In this document: positions 46,194 to 55,923 of the stretch, one piece after another
How positions within the stretch are numbered: position 1 is the first letter of the stretch
How the letters are laid out: each line of letters starts with the position of its first letter
Assembly: GCF_015354575.1 (NCBI RefSeq)
Contig: NZ_JACAFQ010000007.1
Span: 107,915 to 171,914 of the forward strand
Direction: 5' to 3'
From: Pseudomonas sp. UFMG81
GTDB taxonomy: Bacteria; Pseudomonadota; Gammaproteobacteria; Pseudomonadales; Pseudomonadaceae
DNA: 64,000 nucleotides
Notes under the pieces: generated by a model
The model's input: the letters and a program-made list of their open reading frames with translations, nothing else
What the model was told of the DNA's origin: nothing
Databases searched by the model: none
Translations under genes and position numbers: made by a program

Positions 46194-47087
46194 ATGAGCT
46201 CCGAGGTGATGTCTGTTGGCAGTGTGCGCCTGTTCCGCCTGGCGCTGGGGACCTTGCTGTTGCTGGTCGGCACCGCGCTGCTGGTGGCGCGGGGCATCGC
46301 CTGGCTGGACCTGGAACCGCGCATGCTGCGGGCGCTGGAGGGTGGCGCCTTGTGCGCCCTGGGTACGGCATTGGGGGCGGTACCGGTACTGGTCATCCGC
46401 AACATGCCGGTGGCCGTGGCGGACACCTTGCTCGGTTTCGGCGCTGGCGTGATGCTGGCGGCCACCGCGTTTTCGCTGATCATCCCTGGGCTGGATGCCG
46501 CCCAGGCCATCGGTTTCAGCCCGTGGGGCGCCGGCGGGCTGATCAGCAGTGGCTTGTTGTTTGGCGCGTTGTGTCTGTTCCTGGTTGACTTGAAGGTCTC
46601 TGGTGCCTCACCAGAGGCGCTGGTCGGTCATGAACAGAAGCCCGTAATTGCTGCGCGGATCTGGCTGTTCGTGATTGCCATCATTGCCCACAACATCCCC
46701 GAAGGTATGGCCATCGGCGTCTCCGCCGGCGGTGGCATGCCCGATGCCGACAGCCTGGCCATGGGCATTGCATTACAGGATGTGCCGGAGGGGCTGGTGA
46801 TCGCGCTGGTGCTGGCGGGGGCGGGGATGCCGCGGTTCAAGGCGTTTCTGATCGGCGCCGCATCGGGGTTGGTCGAGCCGCTGGCTGCGGTGATCTGCGC
46901 CTGGCTGGTGAACATTGCCGAACTGCTGTTGCCGTTGGGGTTGGCTTGTGCCGCCGGGGCCATGCTGCTGGTGGTGACCCAGGAGATCATTCCCGAGTCA
47001 CGCAGTAACGGCAATCACCGGTTGGCCAGCCTGGGACTGTGCGTTGGCTTCTGCTTGATGATGGTGATGGATACGGCGATGTCTTGA
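46194..47087 (+). CDS. ZIP-family divalent metal transporter
   Basis: About 297 residues from the ATG at 46194. A GTG at 46179 overlapping the sodA stop and an ATG at 46209 are alternatives. Eight hydrophobic segments. The metal-path histidines lie in helix IV (IIAHNIPEGMAIGVSAGG) and helix V (GIALQDVPEGLVIALVLAG). Imports Zn, Fe or Mn into the cytoplasm. Directly after sodA, so manganese supply for Mn-SOD is an attractive but unproven role. Last gene of the Fur-type operon. Confidence 0.9.
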   Translation: MSSEVMSVGSVRLFRLALGTLLLLVGTALLVARGIAWLDLEPRMLRALEGGALCALGTALGAVPVLVIRNMPVAVADTLLGFGAGVMLAATAFSLIIPGLDAAQAIGFSPWGAGGLISSGLLFGALCLFLVDLKVSGASPEALVGHEQKPVIAARIWLFVIAIIAHNIPEGMAIGVSAGGGMPDADSLAMGIALQDVPEGLVIALVLAGAGMPRFKAFLIGAASGLVEPLAAVICAWLVNIAELLLPLGLACAAGAMLLVVTQEIIPESRSNGNHRLASLGLCVGFCLMMVMDTAMS

Positions 47088-47090
47088 ACC

Positions 47091-47411
47091 TCAGGCGAAG
47101 ATGACTTCCACCCGACCTTCGCGTCGGGTTTGAGGTGCCTCTTTGACCACGATCTGCACGTCTCGTCCCAAGCGGGCGAGGCAGTCGATCATCTTGCTCT
47201 CGCTGATACCGCGGAATTTGCCGCGTGTGAGGGCGGAGACCTTGGGTTGGCTCAGGCCGAGCAGTTCGGCAGCCTGTAACTGGGTGAGTTGGCGTGCCTT
47301 GATTATGCTGCAGATAGTGCTGGCCAGGCGGGCTTTGACCAGCATCTCTCGGGGGGTGGCGAAGTGCAGGTCAGCGTAGACGTTGTCGGTGCCTTCTTCG
47401 ATTTCGATCAT
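47091..47411 (-). CDS. antitoxin with XRE/HTH_37-type domain (HigA-like)
   Basis: 106 residues. A helix-turn-helix (TQLQAAELLGLSQPKVSALT) fills the middle, and the C-terminus carries a short basic-acidic tail. It overlaps the upstream toxin gene by 4 bp (ATGA), in the reverse toxin-antitoxin order of HigBA modules. As in other HigA proteins it should neutralise the toxin and repress the operon by binding the palindrome before the toxin gene. Its stop lies 3 bp from the stop of the convergent ZIP gene. Confidence 0.87.
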   Translation of the reverse strand: MIEIEEGTDNVYADLHFATPREMLVKARLASTICSIIKARQLTQLQAAELLGLSQPKVSALTRGKFRGISESKMIDCLARLGRDVQIVVKEAPQTRREGRVEVIFA

Positions 47412-47776
47412 GTGGTTTTCCCCTTCGAGTGGGCCTGCGCCATTTTCAGCCGAGCATTGATCAAGTCAATGTCCTGCTTCGAGGTCTTGATGCCGCTGCG
47501 GGATTTCTTCTGGAAGCAGTGCAGTACGTAAACGGCATCAACCAGACAGATGGTGTAGACCGCGCGGTAGGTGTCGCCGAAATGGTCCTCTACGACTTCC
47601 AGTACACCCGAGCCAGAGAACCCTTTGAGCACCTTTGCCTGTAGGTGTCTACCGCCTTCCTGTGCCTGATGCAGGGCGAAGCCGAACACATCCTGGACAT
47701 CTGCTGGCAGTGCCTGGATGTCCCTGCGTGAGCTTCCAACCCAGAACAATGCTTTTATCTGCTTGATCGCATCCAT
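47408..47776 (-). CDS. toxin of the HigB/Gp49 (RelE-superfamily) type
   Basis: 122 residues. Gp49-like pattern: phage-type N-terminus with ALPADVQDVFGFALHQAQEG, then VLEVVEDHFGDTYRAVYTI and VYVLHCFQKKSRSGIKTSKQ, the core beta-strands and basic residues of RelE-fold mRNA interferases. Such toxins cut mRNA, usually at the ribosome. Co-transcribed with the antitoxin. The pair lies between the Fur/sodA operon and ptsO, a place where I would not expect it in the core cluster, which suggests a later acquisition. Confidence 0.87.
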   Translation of the reverse strand: MDAIKQIKALFWVGSSRRDIQALPADVQDVFGFALHQAQEGGRHLQAKVLKGFSGSGVLEVVEDHFGDTYRAVYTICLVDAVYVLHCFQKKSRSGIKTSKQDIDLINARLKMAQAHSKGKTT

Positions 47777-47792
47777 GGGATCGCCTCGAATC

Positions 47793-47810
47793 TATACCCA
47801 TATTGGTATA
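47793..47810 (-). promoter_or_regulatory. operator/promoter palindrome of the toxin-antitoxin pair
   Basis: TATACC-CATATT-GGTATA is a perfect 6-bp inverted repeat 17-34 bp before the toxin ATG. On the minus strand its downstream arm can serve as a -10 element (TATAGA) with TTGCCA about 15 bp upstream, so a bound antitoxin would cover the promoter. Confidence 0.6.
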
Positions 47811-47868
47811 GTGGCAATCACACGATCAGCCCGCCGACAATTGGTAGCGAATGTTACGCGGTGAAGGT

Positions 47869-48141
47869 TTACTCGCCTTCGTCGAAGAAGTTGTTGATCA
47901 GTTCCACCAGCGCATCCATGGCGTCGGTGTCCTGCTCACCCTCGGTGGCCAGGTGCACCTGGGTGCCCTTGCCGGCGGCCAGCATCATTACCGCCATGAT
48001 GCTCTTGCCGTCCACCAGTTTGTCTGGTGCGCGGCCCACGCGCACCGCGCAGGGGAAGCGCCCGGCCACACCGACGAACTTGGCTGCCGCCCGGGCGTGC
48101 AGGCCCAGCTTGTTGATGATGGTGATTTCGCGGGCGGGCAT
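47869..48141 (-). CDS. ptsO: nitrogen-PTS phosphocarrier NPr
   Basis: 90 residues from the ATG at 48141 (MPAREITIINKLGLHARAAA). The active-site His15 is in GLHARAAAKF, and the regulatory-site region reads GKSIMAVMMLAAGKGTQVHL. It passes phosphate from PtsP (EI-Ntr, not in this window) to PtsN. Last gene of the rpoN-hpf-ptsN-rapZ-ptsO block. Confidence 0.96.
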   Translation of the reverse strand: MPAREITIINKLGLHARAAAKFVGVAGRFPCAVRVGRAPDKLVDGKSIMAVMMLAAGKGTQVHLATEGEQDTDAMDALVELINNFFDEGE

Positions 48142-48161
48142 CGTGAGGCGGATCCTGTGGG

Positions 48162-49016
48162 CTAGAGGTCGCGGTGGCGGACCTGGACGTTTTTCAGGGT
48201 TTGCTGCAGCAGCTGGCCGAGCCGTTCGGTGATATAGACCGAGCGGTGGTGGCCGCCGGTGCAACCGATGGCGATGGTGACATAGGCGCGGTTGCTGGCG
48301 GCAAAGCGCGGCAGCCACTTGAGCAGGTAGCTGGAGATGTCCTGGAACATCTCCTCGACGTCTGGCTGCGCGGCCAGATAATCAATGACCGGCTGTTCGA
48401 GGCCGGAATGTTCACGAAGTTCCGGCTTCCAGTAGGGGTTGGGCAGGCAGCGCACGTCGAACACCAGGTCGGCATCCACAGGCATGCCGCGCTTGAAACC
48501 GAACGACTCGACCAGAAAGGCAGTGCCCGGTTCCGGTTGGTTGAGCAGGCGCAGCTTGATCGAGTCGCGTAGCTGATAGAGGTTCAGCTTGGTGGTATCG
48601 ATCTTCAGGTCGGCCAGGTCGGCGATGGGGCCCAGCAGCTCACTTTCCACGCGGATGGCCTCGGCCAACGAGCGGTTGGCGTTGGTCAGCGGGTGGCGTC
48701 GGCGGGTTTCGGAAAACCGTTTAAGCAGTGTTTCTTCGTCAGCGTCCAGGTACAACACATCGCACTGGATATGGCGTGCGCGCGCTTCTTCCAGCAGGTC
48801 TGGAAAGCGCGTGAGATGGCTGGGCAGGTTGCGCGCGTCGATCGAGACAGCGACCTTGGGCTGCTGCAGCTCGGTGTTGATCAGCGCGTTCTCCGCCAGC
48901 TGCGGCAGCAACCCGGCAGGCAGGTTGTCGATGCAGTAGTAGCCGTTGTCTTCCAACACGTCGAGTGCGGTGCTCTTACCAGAGCCGGAGCGGCCGCTGA
49001 CGATGATCAGGCGCAT
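48162..49016 (-). CDS. rapZ: RNase adapter/nucleotide-binding protein RapZ
   Basis: 284 residues. Walker [10 protein letters not shown] at about 8-16 and Walker B-like [13 protein letters not shown]. The C-terminal domain has the [16 protein letters not shown] motif that binds GlcN6P in E. coli RapZ, where it directs RNase E to small RNA GlmZ. Positioned between ptsN and ptsO as in most gammaproteobacteria. Whether a GlmZ circuit exists in Pseudomonas cannot be told from here. Confidence 0.95.
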   Translation of the reverse strand: MRLIIVSGRSGSGKSTALDVLEDNGYYCIDNLPAGLLPQLAENALINTELQQPKVAVSIDARNLPSHLTRFPDLLEEARARHIQCDVLYLDADEETLLKRFSETRRRHPLTNANRSLAEAIRVESELLGPIADLADLKIDTTKLNLYQLRDSIKLRLLNQPEPGTAFLVESFGFKRGMPVDADLVFDVRCLPNPYWKPELREHSGLEQPVIDYLAAQPDVEEMFQDISSYLLKWLPRFAASNRAYVTIAIGCTGGHHRSVYITERLGQLLQQTLKNVQVRHRDL

Positions 49017-49018
49017 GT

Positions 49019-49483
49019 TCAGTGCTCGTTCTGTACGTCCAGGACGACCTGGTAGAGTGATTCGCTGCTACCGGCGGCACGCAGGCGATCGCGGACCTCC
49101 TTGCGATCGAGCATGCTGGCGATCTGGCGCAGCAGTTCAAGGTGGGCATCGGTGGCGGCTTCGGGGACCAGCAGGACGAACAGCAGGTCGACCGGGGCGC
49201 CATCGATGGCATCGTAATCGATGGGGGCATCCAGGTGCAGCAGGGCGCTGACAGGCGCGCTGCAACCTGCCAGGCGGCAGTGGGGAATGGCGATGCCATT
49301 GCCAAAACCGGTGGAGCCCAGTTTTTCGCGAGCCCACAGGCTGTCGAAGACGTCTTGCATCTCCAGCTCGGGTACTTGCTCGGCGATCAGGTTGGCGACC
49401 TTTTCCAGGGCGCGCTTCTTACTGCCGCCCGGCACGTTCACGAGGGAACGGCCGGGGGTCAGGATGGTTTCAAGTCGGATCAT
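49019..49483 (-). CDS. ptsN: nitrogen-PTS regulatory enzyme IIA-Ntr
   Basis: 154 residues, PTS_EIIA_2 fold. Phosphorylated His68 is in [11 protein letters not shown]. In P. putida PtsN is known to affect sigma-54 promoters, potassium handling and polyhydroxyalkanoate accumulation, by binding partners in its unphosphorylated form. It starts 12 bp after hpf and ends 2 bp before rapZ. Confidence 0.96.
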   Translation of the reverse strand: MIRLETILTPGRSLVNVPGGSKKRALEKVANLIAEQVPELEMQDVFDSLWAREKLGSTGFGNGIAIPHCRLAGCSAPVSALLHLDAPIDYDAIDGAPVDLLFVLLVPEAATDAHLELLRQIASMLDRKEVRDRLRAAGSSESLYQVVLDVQNEH

Positions 49484-49495
49484 GGATGAGGGGGA

Positions 49496-49804
49496 TCAGC
49501 GGGCGGCTGCACCTTGCAGCAGGCTTTGCTGTTTTTCCTTGTGTTTTTTCAGTTGACGATCGAGCTTGTCAGCTAAAGCGTCGATCGCGGCATACATGTC
49601 TTGATGTTCGGCGTTGGCGACCACTTCGCCGCCGGGAATCTGGAGTGTTGCTTCAACCTTCTGCTGCAGCTTTTCGACTTTCATGATCACCGTTGCATTG
49701 GTGATCTTGTCGAAATGCCCTTCCACGCGGGCGAGCTTCTCGAGCACGTAATCGCGCAGTGGTTGGGTGACTTCTACATGCTGGCCACTGATGTTGACTT
49801 GCAT
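49496..49804 (-). CDS. hpf: ribosome hibernation promoting factor (short HPF/YhbH)
   Basis: 102 residues from the ATG at 49804 (MQVNISGQHVEVTQPLRDYV); the longer frame to 49873 is not conserved. S30AE fold with the basic face KLDRQLKKHKEKQQ at the end. Short-form HPF converts 70S ribosomes to inactive 100S dimers in stationary phase together with RMF. Located directly after rpoN, the conserved position. Confidence 0.95.
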   Translation of the reverse strand: MQVNISGQHVEVTQPLRDYVLEKLARVEGHFDKITNATVIMKVEKLQQKVEATLQIPGGEVVANAEHQDMYAAIDALADKLDRQLKKHKEKQQSLLQGAAAR

Positions 49805-49882
49805 ACAGCTTCTCCTTTGTTGCCCGTGCATAAAGAGGCAGGTATTGCACCTGCCACTGAAACGCTGTGGCACATCCCGGGG

Positions 49883-51379
49883 CTACATCAATCGCTTGCG
49901 TTCGCTTGACGGGGCAATCCCCAGCGACTCGCGGTACTTGGCGACGGTGCGACGGGCTACCTGGATGCCTTGTGCCTCCAGTAAACCAGCGATCTTGCTG
50001 TCACTCAATGGCTTTTTCTGATTTTCCGCAGCCACCAGTTTCTTGATGATCGCGCGGATCGCCGTGGACGAGCATTCGCCGCCTTCGGCGGTGCTCACGT
50101 GGCTCGAGAAAAAGTATTTCAGTTCGTAGATGCCGCGTGGCGTGTGCATGTATTTCTGCGTGGTCACGCGGGAAATGGTCGACTCGTGCATGCCCACCGC
50201 TTCGGCGATGTCGTGCAGCACCAGCGGCTTCATGGCCTCGTCGCCGTGGTCGAGGAAGCCGCGCTGGTGCTCGACGATCTGCGTCGCCACCTTCATCAGG
50301 GTTTCGTTGCGGCTTTGCAGGCTCTTGATGAACCAGCGCGCCTCCTGCAGCTGGTTGCGCATGAAGGTGTTGTCGGCGCTGGTGTCGGCGCGGCGAACGA
50401 AGCCTGCGTACTGCGGGTTGACCCGCAGGCGCGGCACGGCTTCCTGGTTGAGCTCGACCAGCCAGCGCTCACTGTCCTTACGCACGATGACGTCCGGCAC
50501 CACGTACTCGGGTTCGCTGGACTCGATCTGCGAACCGGGGCGCGGGTTGAGCGTCTGCACCAGTTCGATGACCTGGCGCAGCTCGTCTTCCTTGAGCTTC
50601 ATGCGGCGCATCAGCTGGCTGTAGTCGCGGCTGCCAAGCAGGTCGATGAAGTCGGTGACCAGGCGTTTGGCCTCGCTCATCCAGGGTGTGGACGCCGGCA
50701 GCTGGCGCAGTTGCAACAGCAGGCACTCGCCCAGAGAGCGGGCGCCGATGCCGGCGGGCTCGAACTGCTGGATGCGATGCAGCACCGCCTCGACCTCGTC
50801 CAGCTCGATATCGAGCTCGGGGTCGAAACCTGCGCAGATTTCGTCGAGGGTGTCTTCCAGATAACCCTGCCCGTTGATGCTGTCGATCAGGGTCACGGCG
50901 ATCAGCCGGTCGGTGTCCGACATGGGGGCGAGGTTGAGTTGCCAGAGCAGGTGGCTCTGCAAGCTCTCGCCCACCGAGGTGCGGGTGGTGAAGTCCCACT
51001 CGTCGTCATCGTTGCTGGGCAGGTTGCTGGCGCTGGTCTGGTAGATGTCTTCCCAGGCGGTGTCGACCGGTAGTTCGTTGGGAATGCGCTCGGCCCATTC
51101 ACCCTCTTCCAGGTTCTCGCTGTTGTTGCTGCTGGTTTCCTGGAAGCTGCTGTCCTGCACTTCGGCGACCGGTTTGTTCTCGGCGTTGTCCGCCATCGGG
51201 TCGCTGTTGTCGAAGTCGTCGCCGTCTTCCTGGCGTTCGAGCATCGGATTGGACTCCAGCGCTTCCTGGATTTCCTGTTGGAGGTCCAGGGTGGAGAGCT
51301 GGAGCAGACGGATGGCCTGTTGCAACTGCGGTGTCATCGTCAGTTGCTGGCCCATTTTTAGGACGAGCGATGGTTTCAT
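49883..51379 (-). CDS. rpoN: RNA polymerase sigma-54 factor
   Basis: 498 residues. Region I glutamine/leucine-rich start ([20 protein letters not shown]) contacts the activator. An acidic Region II (about 50-125) follows, then the core-binding region. The HTH ([20 protein letters not shown]) and the RpoN box [10 protein letters not shown] (475-484), which reads the -24 element, are intact. Needed for nitrogen assimilation, flagella and many catabolic genes. The 171-bp gap to lptB suggests its own promoter. Confidence 0.98.
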   Translation of the reverse strand: MKPSLVLKMGQQLTMTPQLQQAIRLLQLSTLDLQQEIQEALESNPMLERQEDGDDFDNSDPMADNAENKPVAEVQDSSFQETSSNNSENLEEGEWAERIPNELPVDTAWEDIYQTSASNLPSNDDDEWDFTTRTSVGESLQSHLLWQLNLAPMSDTDRLIAVTLIDSINGQGYLEDTLDEICAGFDPELDIELDEVEAVLHRIQQFEPAGIGARSLGECLLLQLRQLPASTPWMSEAKRLVTDFIDLLGSRDYSQLMRRMKLKEDELRQVIELVQTLNPRPGSQIESSEPEYVVPDVIVRKDSERWLVELNQEAVPRLRVNPQYAGFVRRADTSADNTFMRNQLQEARWFIKSLQSRNETLMKVATQIVEHQRGFLDHGDEAMKPLVLHDIAEAVGMHESTISRVTTQKYMHTPRGIYELKYFFSSHVSTAEGGECSSTAIRAIIKKLVAAENQKKPLSDSKIAGLLEAQGIQVARRTVAKYRESLGIAPSSERKRLM

Positions 51380-51550
51380 GGCAGGGGCTTAATACCTTGT
51401 TCGCCGGCGCGCATGCGCCATCCACTACACGTAGGGCGCTGGGCGCCAATTTTAAGCAAGTTATATGCCTGAAATTGCAGCGTTTGCCTAGAGCACAGTA
51501 ACACTTAAGCCCCGATCGGGCGTGTGCGCCAGTGCTCCAGACAGCCTGGG

Positions 51551-52276
<726 letters not shown>

Positions 52277-52801
52277 TTACTCGGCCTTTTTCTTCGGTTG
52301 AATGACCATGTCGATGCGCTGACGTGGTGCAGTCACGTTACCGCCACGACCGGCGGTGGCCACCTGGGTCTTGGTGTTGTAGACGATCTTCTCGCCTTCG
52401 GTGGTGTTGCCTTCGTTCTCGACCTTGGCGCGGTCGGTGAGAATCACCATGTCTTTTTGCGCCTGGTACTGGATGGTCACGGCCCAGCCTTTCATCTTGT
52501 CGGGCTTGGCGGCATTCTGCTGCTGCTCGAAGTAGGCCAGGTTGCCCACCGAAGTGACCACGTCGATGTCGCCAGAGGCGGCACGGGTCATGGTGACCGT
52601 GTTGCCTTTGATCATCATCGAGCCTTGCGTGATGATCACGTCGCCGGTGTAGGTGGCCACGCCCTGCTTGTCGTCCAGGTGCGCGTTGTCGGCCTGGATG
52701 CGGATCGGCTGGTCACGGTCGTTCGGCAGGGCGAAGGCGCTCGCGCTTCCCAGTGCTACGCCCAGGCTGAGCAGAAGGGGGATGGTTTTAACGAGCCTCA
52801 T
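52277..52801 (-). CDS. lptA: lipopolysaccharide transport bridge protein LptA
   Basis: 174 residues with signal peptide (about 1-25, SASAFA). OstA-like beta-jellyroll: IQADNAHLDDKQGVATYTGD and VIITQGSMMIKGNTVTM. Periplasmic protein that polymerises between LptC and LptD to carry LPS. The C-terminus is Lys-rich (QPKKKAE). It overlaps lptC by 14 bp, which implies translational coupling. Confidence 0.96.
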   Translation of the reverse strand: MRLVKTIPLLLSLGVALGSASAFALPNDRDQPIRIQADNAHLDDKQGVATYTGDVIITQGSMMIKGNTVTMTRAASGDIDVVTSVGNLAYFEQQQNAAKPDKMKGWAVTIQYQAQKDMVILTDRAKVENEGNTTEGEKIVYNTKTQVATAGRGGNVTAPRQRIDMVIQPKKKAE

Positions 52802-53360
52802 ACTGTCCTCTTACGTTAGAGAGCAGGTCCATCCTGCCTTCTTTCAAATACGCTTTCATTCCTTTGCCCGTAGTCGTGCCACCGGCGCCGTCGATTCTAA
52901 CGGCTTGCTCGGTCTGCGCATATTGCTTCTGCGGGAACACGGTCATGCGCGTGCTGGTGATGATGGTGTTGCGGTTCTTCTCGTCGGTGCGGGCGACCCG
53001 CACGTTGTCGATCAGTTCGACCTCGGTGCCGTCCGGGTTGACCTCGGCGCGGGTGCTCTGCACGTGCCACGGGTACTCGGTGCCGCGGTACATGTGCAGG
53101 TCTGGCGTGGTCACCAGGGTGACTTCGCTGGCCTTGAGGTGCTCGACTTTGTCGGCGGTCATTTCGTACTGCAGCTTGCCGTCCGGCAGGAACTGCACGC
53201 TGTGGGCATTGATCGCGTAGTAGTCGATGGCGCTTTCGTCGGTTTGTGCCACCGGCTTGTCGAGGAAGCTCTCGGGGCTGACGTTCCAGTAGCCTATCGC
53301 GACCAGCACGGCGGCGATCACGCCAAGCAGTGCGAAGTTTCGAATTTTCTTGCTGAGCAT
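52788..53360 (-). CDS. lptC: lipopolysaccharide export protein LptC
   Basis: 190 residues. One N-terminal membrane anchor (about 8-25, NFALLGVIAAVLVAIGYW), then a periplasmic OstA-fold domain. It receives LPS from LptFG and passes it to LptA. Starts 9 bp after kdsC and overlaps lptA. Confidence 0.95.
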   Translation of the reverse strand: MLSKKIRNFALLGVIAAVLVAIGYWNVSPESFLDKPVAQTDESAIDYYAINAHSVQFLPDGKLQYEMTADKVEHLKASEVTLVTTPDLHMYRGTEYPWHVQSTRAEVNPDGTEVELIDNVRVARTDEKNRNTIITSTRMTVFPQKQYAQTEQAVRIDGAGGTTTGKGMKAYLKEGRMDLLSNVRGQYEAR

Positions 53361-53368
53361 GGGCAGCC

Positions 53369-53893
53369 TTACAGGTAATTGGCGTTGGCAGCGTCCAGGG
53401 TGCCCTGGGCCTGCATGATCAGTTCGCAGAACTCGCGGGCGGCGCCTTCGCCGCCGCGTGCCTGGGTGACCCCATGGGCATGCTGGCGCACAAACGCTGC
53501 GGCGTTCTGCACCGCCATGCCCAGGCCGACGCGGCGGATCACCGGCAGGTCGGGCAGGTCGTCGCCCAGGTAGGCGACCTGCTCATAGCTTAGCCCGAGC
53601 TGTGCGAGCAGCCCGTCGAGCACCACCAGCTTGTCCTCGCGGCCCTGGAACAGGTGCGGAATGCCGAGGTTGTTTGCCCGGCGCTCGACCACGGGGGTTT
53701 TGCGGCCGCTGATGATGGCGGTGGTCACGCCCGCGGCCATGAGCATCTTGATGCCGTGGCCGTCGAGGGTGTTGAAGGTCTTGAACTCGCTGCCGTCCTC
53801 GAGGAAGTACAGGCGCCCATCGGTGAGCACGCCGTCGACGTCGAACACCGCCAGCTTGATGGCCTTGGCGCGTTGCATCAGGTCCTGGTTCAT
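53369..53893 (-). CDS. kdsC: 3-deoxy-D-manno-octulosonate 8-phosphate phosphatase
   Basis: 174 residues, HAD-superfamily C0 type without cap. Nucleophile motif DVDGVLTDG (about 18-26), then ISGRKTP, and the metal motif YLGDDLPDLPVI. Hydrolyses KDO-8-phosphate to KDO in LPS core synthesis. The stop of kdsD abuts its start region, so the two form an isomerase-phosphatase pair. Confidence 0.96.
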   Translation of the reverse strand: MNQDLMQRAKAIKLAVFDVDGVLTDGRLYFLEDGSEFKTFNTLDGHGIKMLMAAGVTTAIISGRKTPVVERRANNLGIPHLFQGREDKLVVLDGLLAQLGLSYEQVAYLGDDLPDLPVIRRVGLGMAVQNAAAFVRQHAHGVTQARGGEGAAREFCELIMQAQGTLDAANANYL

Positions 53894-54868
53894 TTACATC
53901 ACTCCGGCGCGCAGCAGGTCATGCATGTTCAGGGCGCCGGTCGGGCGGTCATCCTGATCGACCACCACGAGTGCGCTGATCTTGTGGTCTTCCATGATTT
54001 TCAGGGCCTCGGCGGCGAGCATTTCGGCGCGGGCGGTCTTGCCGTGCACGGTCATGACCTCGTCGATGAGGGTCGTGTGCACATCGATGTTGCGGTCCAG
54101 GCTGCGGCGCAGGTCGCCGTCGGTGAAGATCCCGGCCAGCGTGCCGTCTTTCTCCATGACCACGGTCATGCCCAGGCCTTTGCGAGACATTTCCAGCAAG
54201 GCGTCCTTGAGCAGTGTGCCGCGATCGACCCGTGGTAGCTCTTCGCCCGCGTGCATCACGTTTTCGACCTTGAGCAGCAGGCGACGGCCCAGCGCTCCGC
54301 CAGGGTGCGAGAAGGCGAAGTCTTCGGCGGTGAAACCGCGGGCTTCCAGCAAGGCGATGGCCAGGGCATCGCCCAGTACCAGGGCTGCCGTGGTGGAGGA
54401 GGTGGGCGCGAGGTTCAGCGGGCAGGCTTCCTGGGCTACGCTGGCGTCGAGGTTGACCTCGGCGGCCTGGGCGAGCGCAGAGTCCGGGTTGCCGGTCAGG
54501 CTGATCATCTGGATGCCCAGGCGCTTGATCAGCGGCAACAGGGTGACGATCTCGGCGGTGCTGCCGGAGTTGGACAGGGCCAGGATGACATCGTCGCGGG
54601 TGATCATGCCCATGTCGCCGTGGCTGGCCTCGGCTGGGTGCACGAAGAAGGCAGGCGTGCCGGTGCTGGCGAGCGTTGCGGCAATCTTGTTGCCGATGTG
54701 TCCGGACTTGCCCATGCCGACCACGACCACGCGGCCCTTGCTGGCCAGGATCAGTTCACAGGCCTTGATGAAATCACCGTCGATGCGGGCTAGCAGTGCC
54801 TGCACTGCTTCGAGTTCCAGGCGCAGGGTGCGCTGGGCGGATTGGATCAGCTCGCTGGATTGGCTCAT
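53894..54868 (-). CDS. kdsD: arabinose-5-phosphate isomerase KdsD
   Basis: 324 residues. SIS domain (about 42-175) with GMGKSGHIGNKIAATLASTG and SNSGSTAEIV, then two CBS motifs (about 210-320). Converts ribulose-5-P to arabinose-5-P, the first KDO-specific step. First gene of the kdsD-kdsC-lptCAB-rpoN block. The perfect -10 box TATAAT 34-39 bp before the ATG likely drives it. Confidence 0.96.
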   Translation of the reverse strand: MSQSSELIQSAQRTLRLELEAVQALLARIDGDFIKACELILASKGRVVVVGMGKSGHIGNKIAATLASTGTPAFFVHPAEASHGDMGMITRDDVILALSNSGSTAEIVTLLPLIKRLGIQMISLTGNPDSALAQAAEVNLDASVAQEACPLNLAPTSSTTAALVLGDALAIALLEARGFTAEDFAFSHPGGALGRRLLLKVENVMHAGEELPRVDRGTLLKDALLEMSRKGLGMTVVMEKDGTLAGIFTDGDLRRSLDRNIDVHTTLIDEVMTVHGKTARAEMLAAEALKIMEDHKISALVVVDQDDRPTGALNMHDLLRAGVM

Positions 54869-54901
54869 GTCGAAAACGCAATGCCTGATGAAAAGGCGGC
54901 G

Positions 54902-54907
54902 ATTATA
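54902..54907 (-). promoter_or_regulatory. -10 box of the kdsD promoter
   Basis: Perfect TATAAT on the minus strand, ending 34 bp before the kdsD ATG. No good -35 hexamer is seen at 16-18 bp, but TTGCGGC precedes it and may act as an extended element. It would be the main promoter of the LPS/rpoN block. Confidence 0.5.
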
Positions 54908-55018
54908 GCCGCAATGTGTGAAAGGCTCATCCTTCGAATGTCATAAGGATGCCGCACAAGCCTGTCATTGCCCTGAACGAGTCGGTTGACGGCCTTGGGG
55001 CGGGCGTGCCAGCGGTGC

Positions 55019-55024
55019 TATAGT
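55019..55024 (+). promoter_or_regulatory. -10 box of the mlaF promoter
   Basis: TATAGT, with TTGGGG (54995-55000) 18 bp upstream as a weak -35 box. About 90 bp before the mlaF ATG. The stronger-looking TTGACG at 54986 is 27 bp away and too distant. Confidence 0.4.
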
Positions 55025-55113
55025 TCGCCGCTGTTCGGCCCGCCAGGGATCAGTGTGCCTTCAAGATGAGGGCAGGCGTCCATGAAGACGAGGCTGCATT
55101 GCAAGGAGTCTAG

Positions 55114-55923
55114 ATGAGTGTGGATAGCGCCTGCGCGGTCGAGCTGAAGGGGGTCACCTTCAAGCGCGGTTCGCGCAGCATTTTCAGCAACGTGGACATC
55201 CGCATTCCACGCGGCAAGGTCACCGGCATCATGGGTCCATCGGGCTGCGGCAAGACCACTTTGCTGCGGCTGATGGGCGCGCAGTTGCGGCCGGCCAGCG
55301 GCGAAGTCTGGGTCAATGGCCAGAACCTGCCCGCGCTGTCGCGCAGTGACCTGTTCGACGCACGCAAACAGATGGGCGTACTGTTCCAGAGCGGCGCACT
55401 GTTCACCGACCTCGACGTCTTCGAGAACGTCGCCTTCCCGTTGCGCGTGCACACGCAACTGCCCGACGAGATGATTCGCGACATCGTCCTGATGAAGCTG
55501 CAGGCCGTGGGCCTGCGCGGCGCCATCGACCTGATGCCCGACGAGCTCTCTGGCGGCATGAAGCGCCGGGTGGCACTGGCCAGGGCCATCGCCCTCGATC
55601 CACAGATCCTCATGTACGACGAGCCGTTCGTCGGCCAGGATCCGATCGCCATGGGTGTGCTGGTGCGCCTGATCCGCCTGCTCAACGACGCACTGGGCAT
55701 CACCAGCATCGTGGTCTCCCACGACCTTGCGGAAACCGCGAGCATCGCCGACTACATCTATGTGGTCGGCGACGGCCAGGTGCTGGGGCAGGGCACGCCT
55801 GCGGAGCTGATGGGCTCGGATAACCCACGCATCCGTCAGTTCATGAAGGGCGACCCGGATGGCCCGGTCCCATTCCATTTCCCTGCGCCCGATTACCGCG
55901 CCGATCTGTTGGGGGCGCGTTGA
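55114..55923 (+). CDS. mlaF: Mla phospholipid transporter ATPase MlaF
   Basis: 269 residues. Walker [10 protein letters not shown] (41-49), signature [15 protein letters not shown], Walker [14 protein letters not shown]. It powers the MlaFEDB complex that maintains outer-membrane lipid asymmetry. AAGGAG lies 7 bp before the ATG. It overlaps mlaE by a base. First gene of mlaFEDCB, divergent from kdsD. Confidence 0.96.
   Translation: MSVDSACAVELKGVTFKRGSRSIFSNVDIRIPRGKVTGIMGPSGCGKTTLLRLMGAQLRPASGEVWVNGQNLPALSRSDLFDARKQMGVLFQSGALFTDLDVFENVAFPLRVHTQLPDEMIRDIVLMKLQAVGLRGAIDLMPDELSGGMKRRVALARAIALDPQILMYDEPFVGQDPIAMGVLVRLIRLLNDALGITSIVVSHDLAETASIADYIYVVGDGQVLGQGTPAELMGSDNPRIRQFMKGDPDGPVPFHFPAPDYRADLLGAR

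Noticed and set aside
54986..55024. TTGACG paired with TATAGT as the mlaF promoter
   Set aside because: The spacing is 27 bp; TTGGGG at 18 bp is weaker in sequence but correctly spaced.
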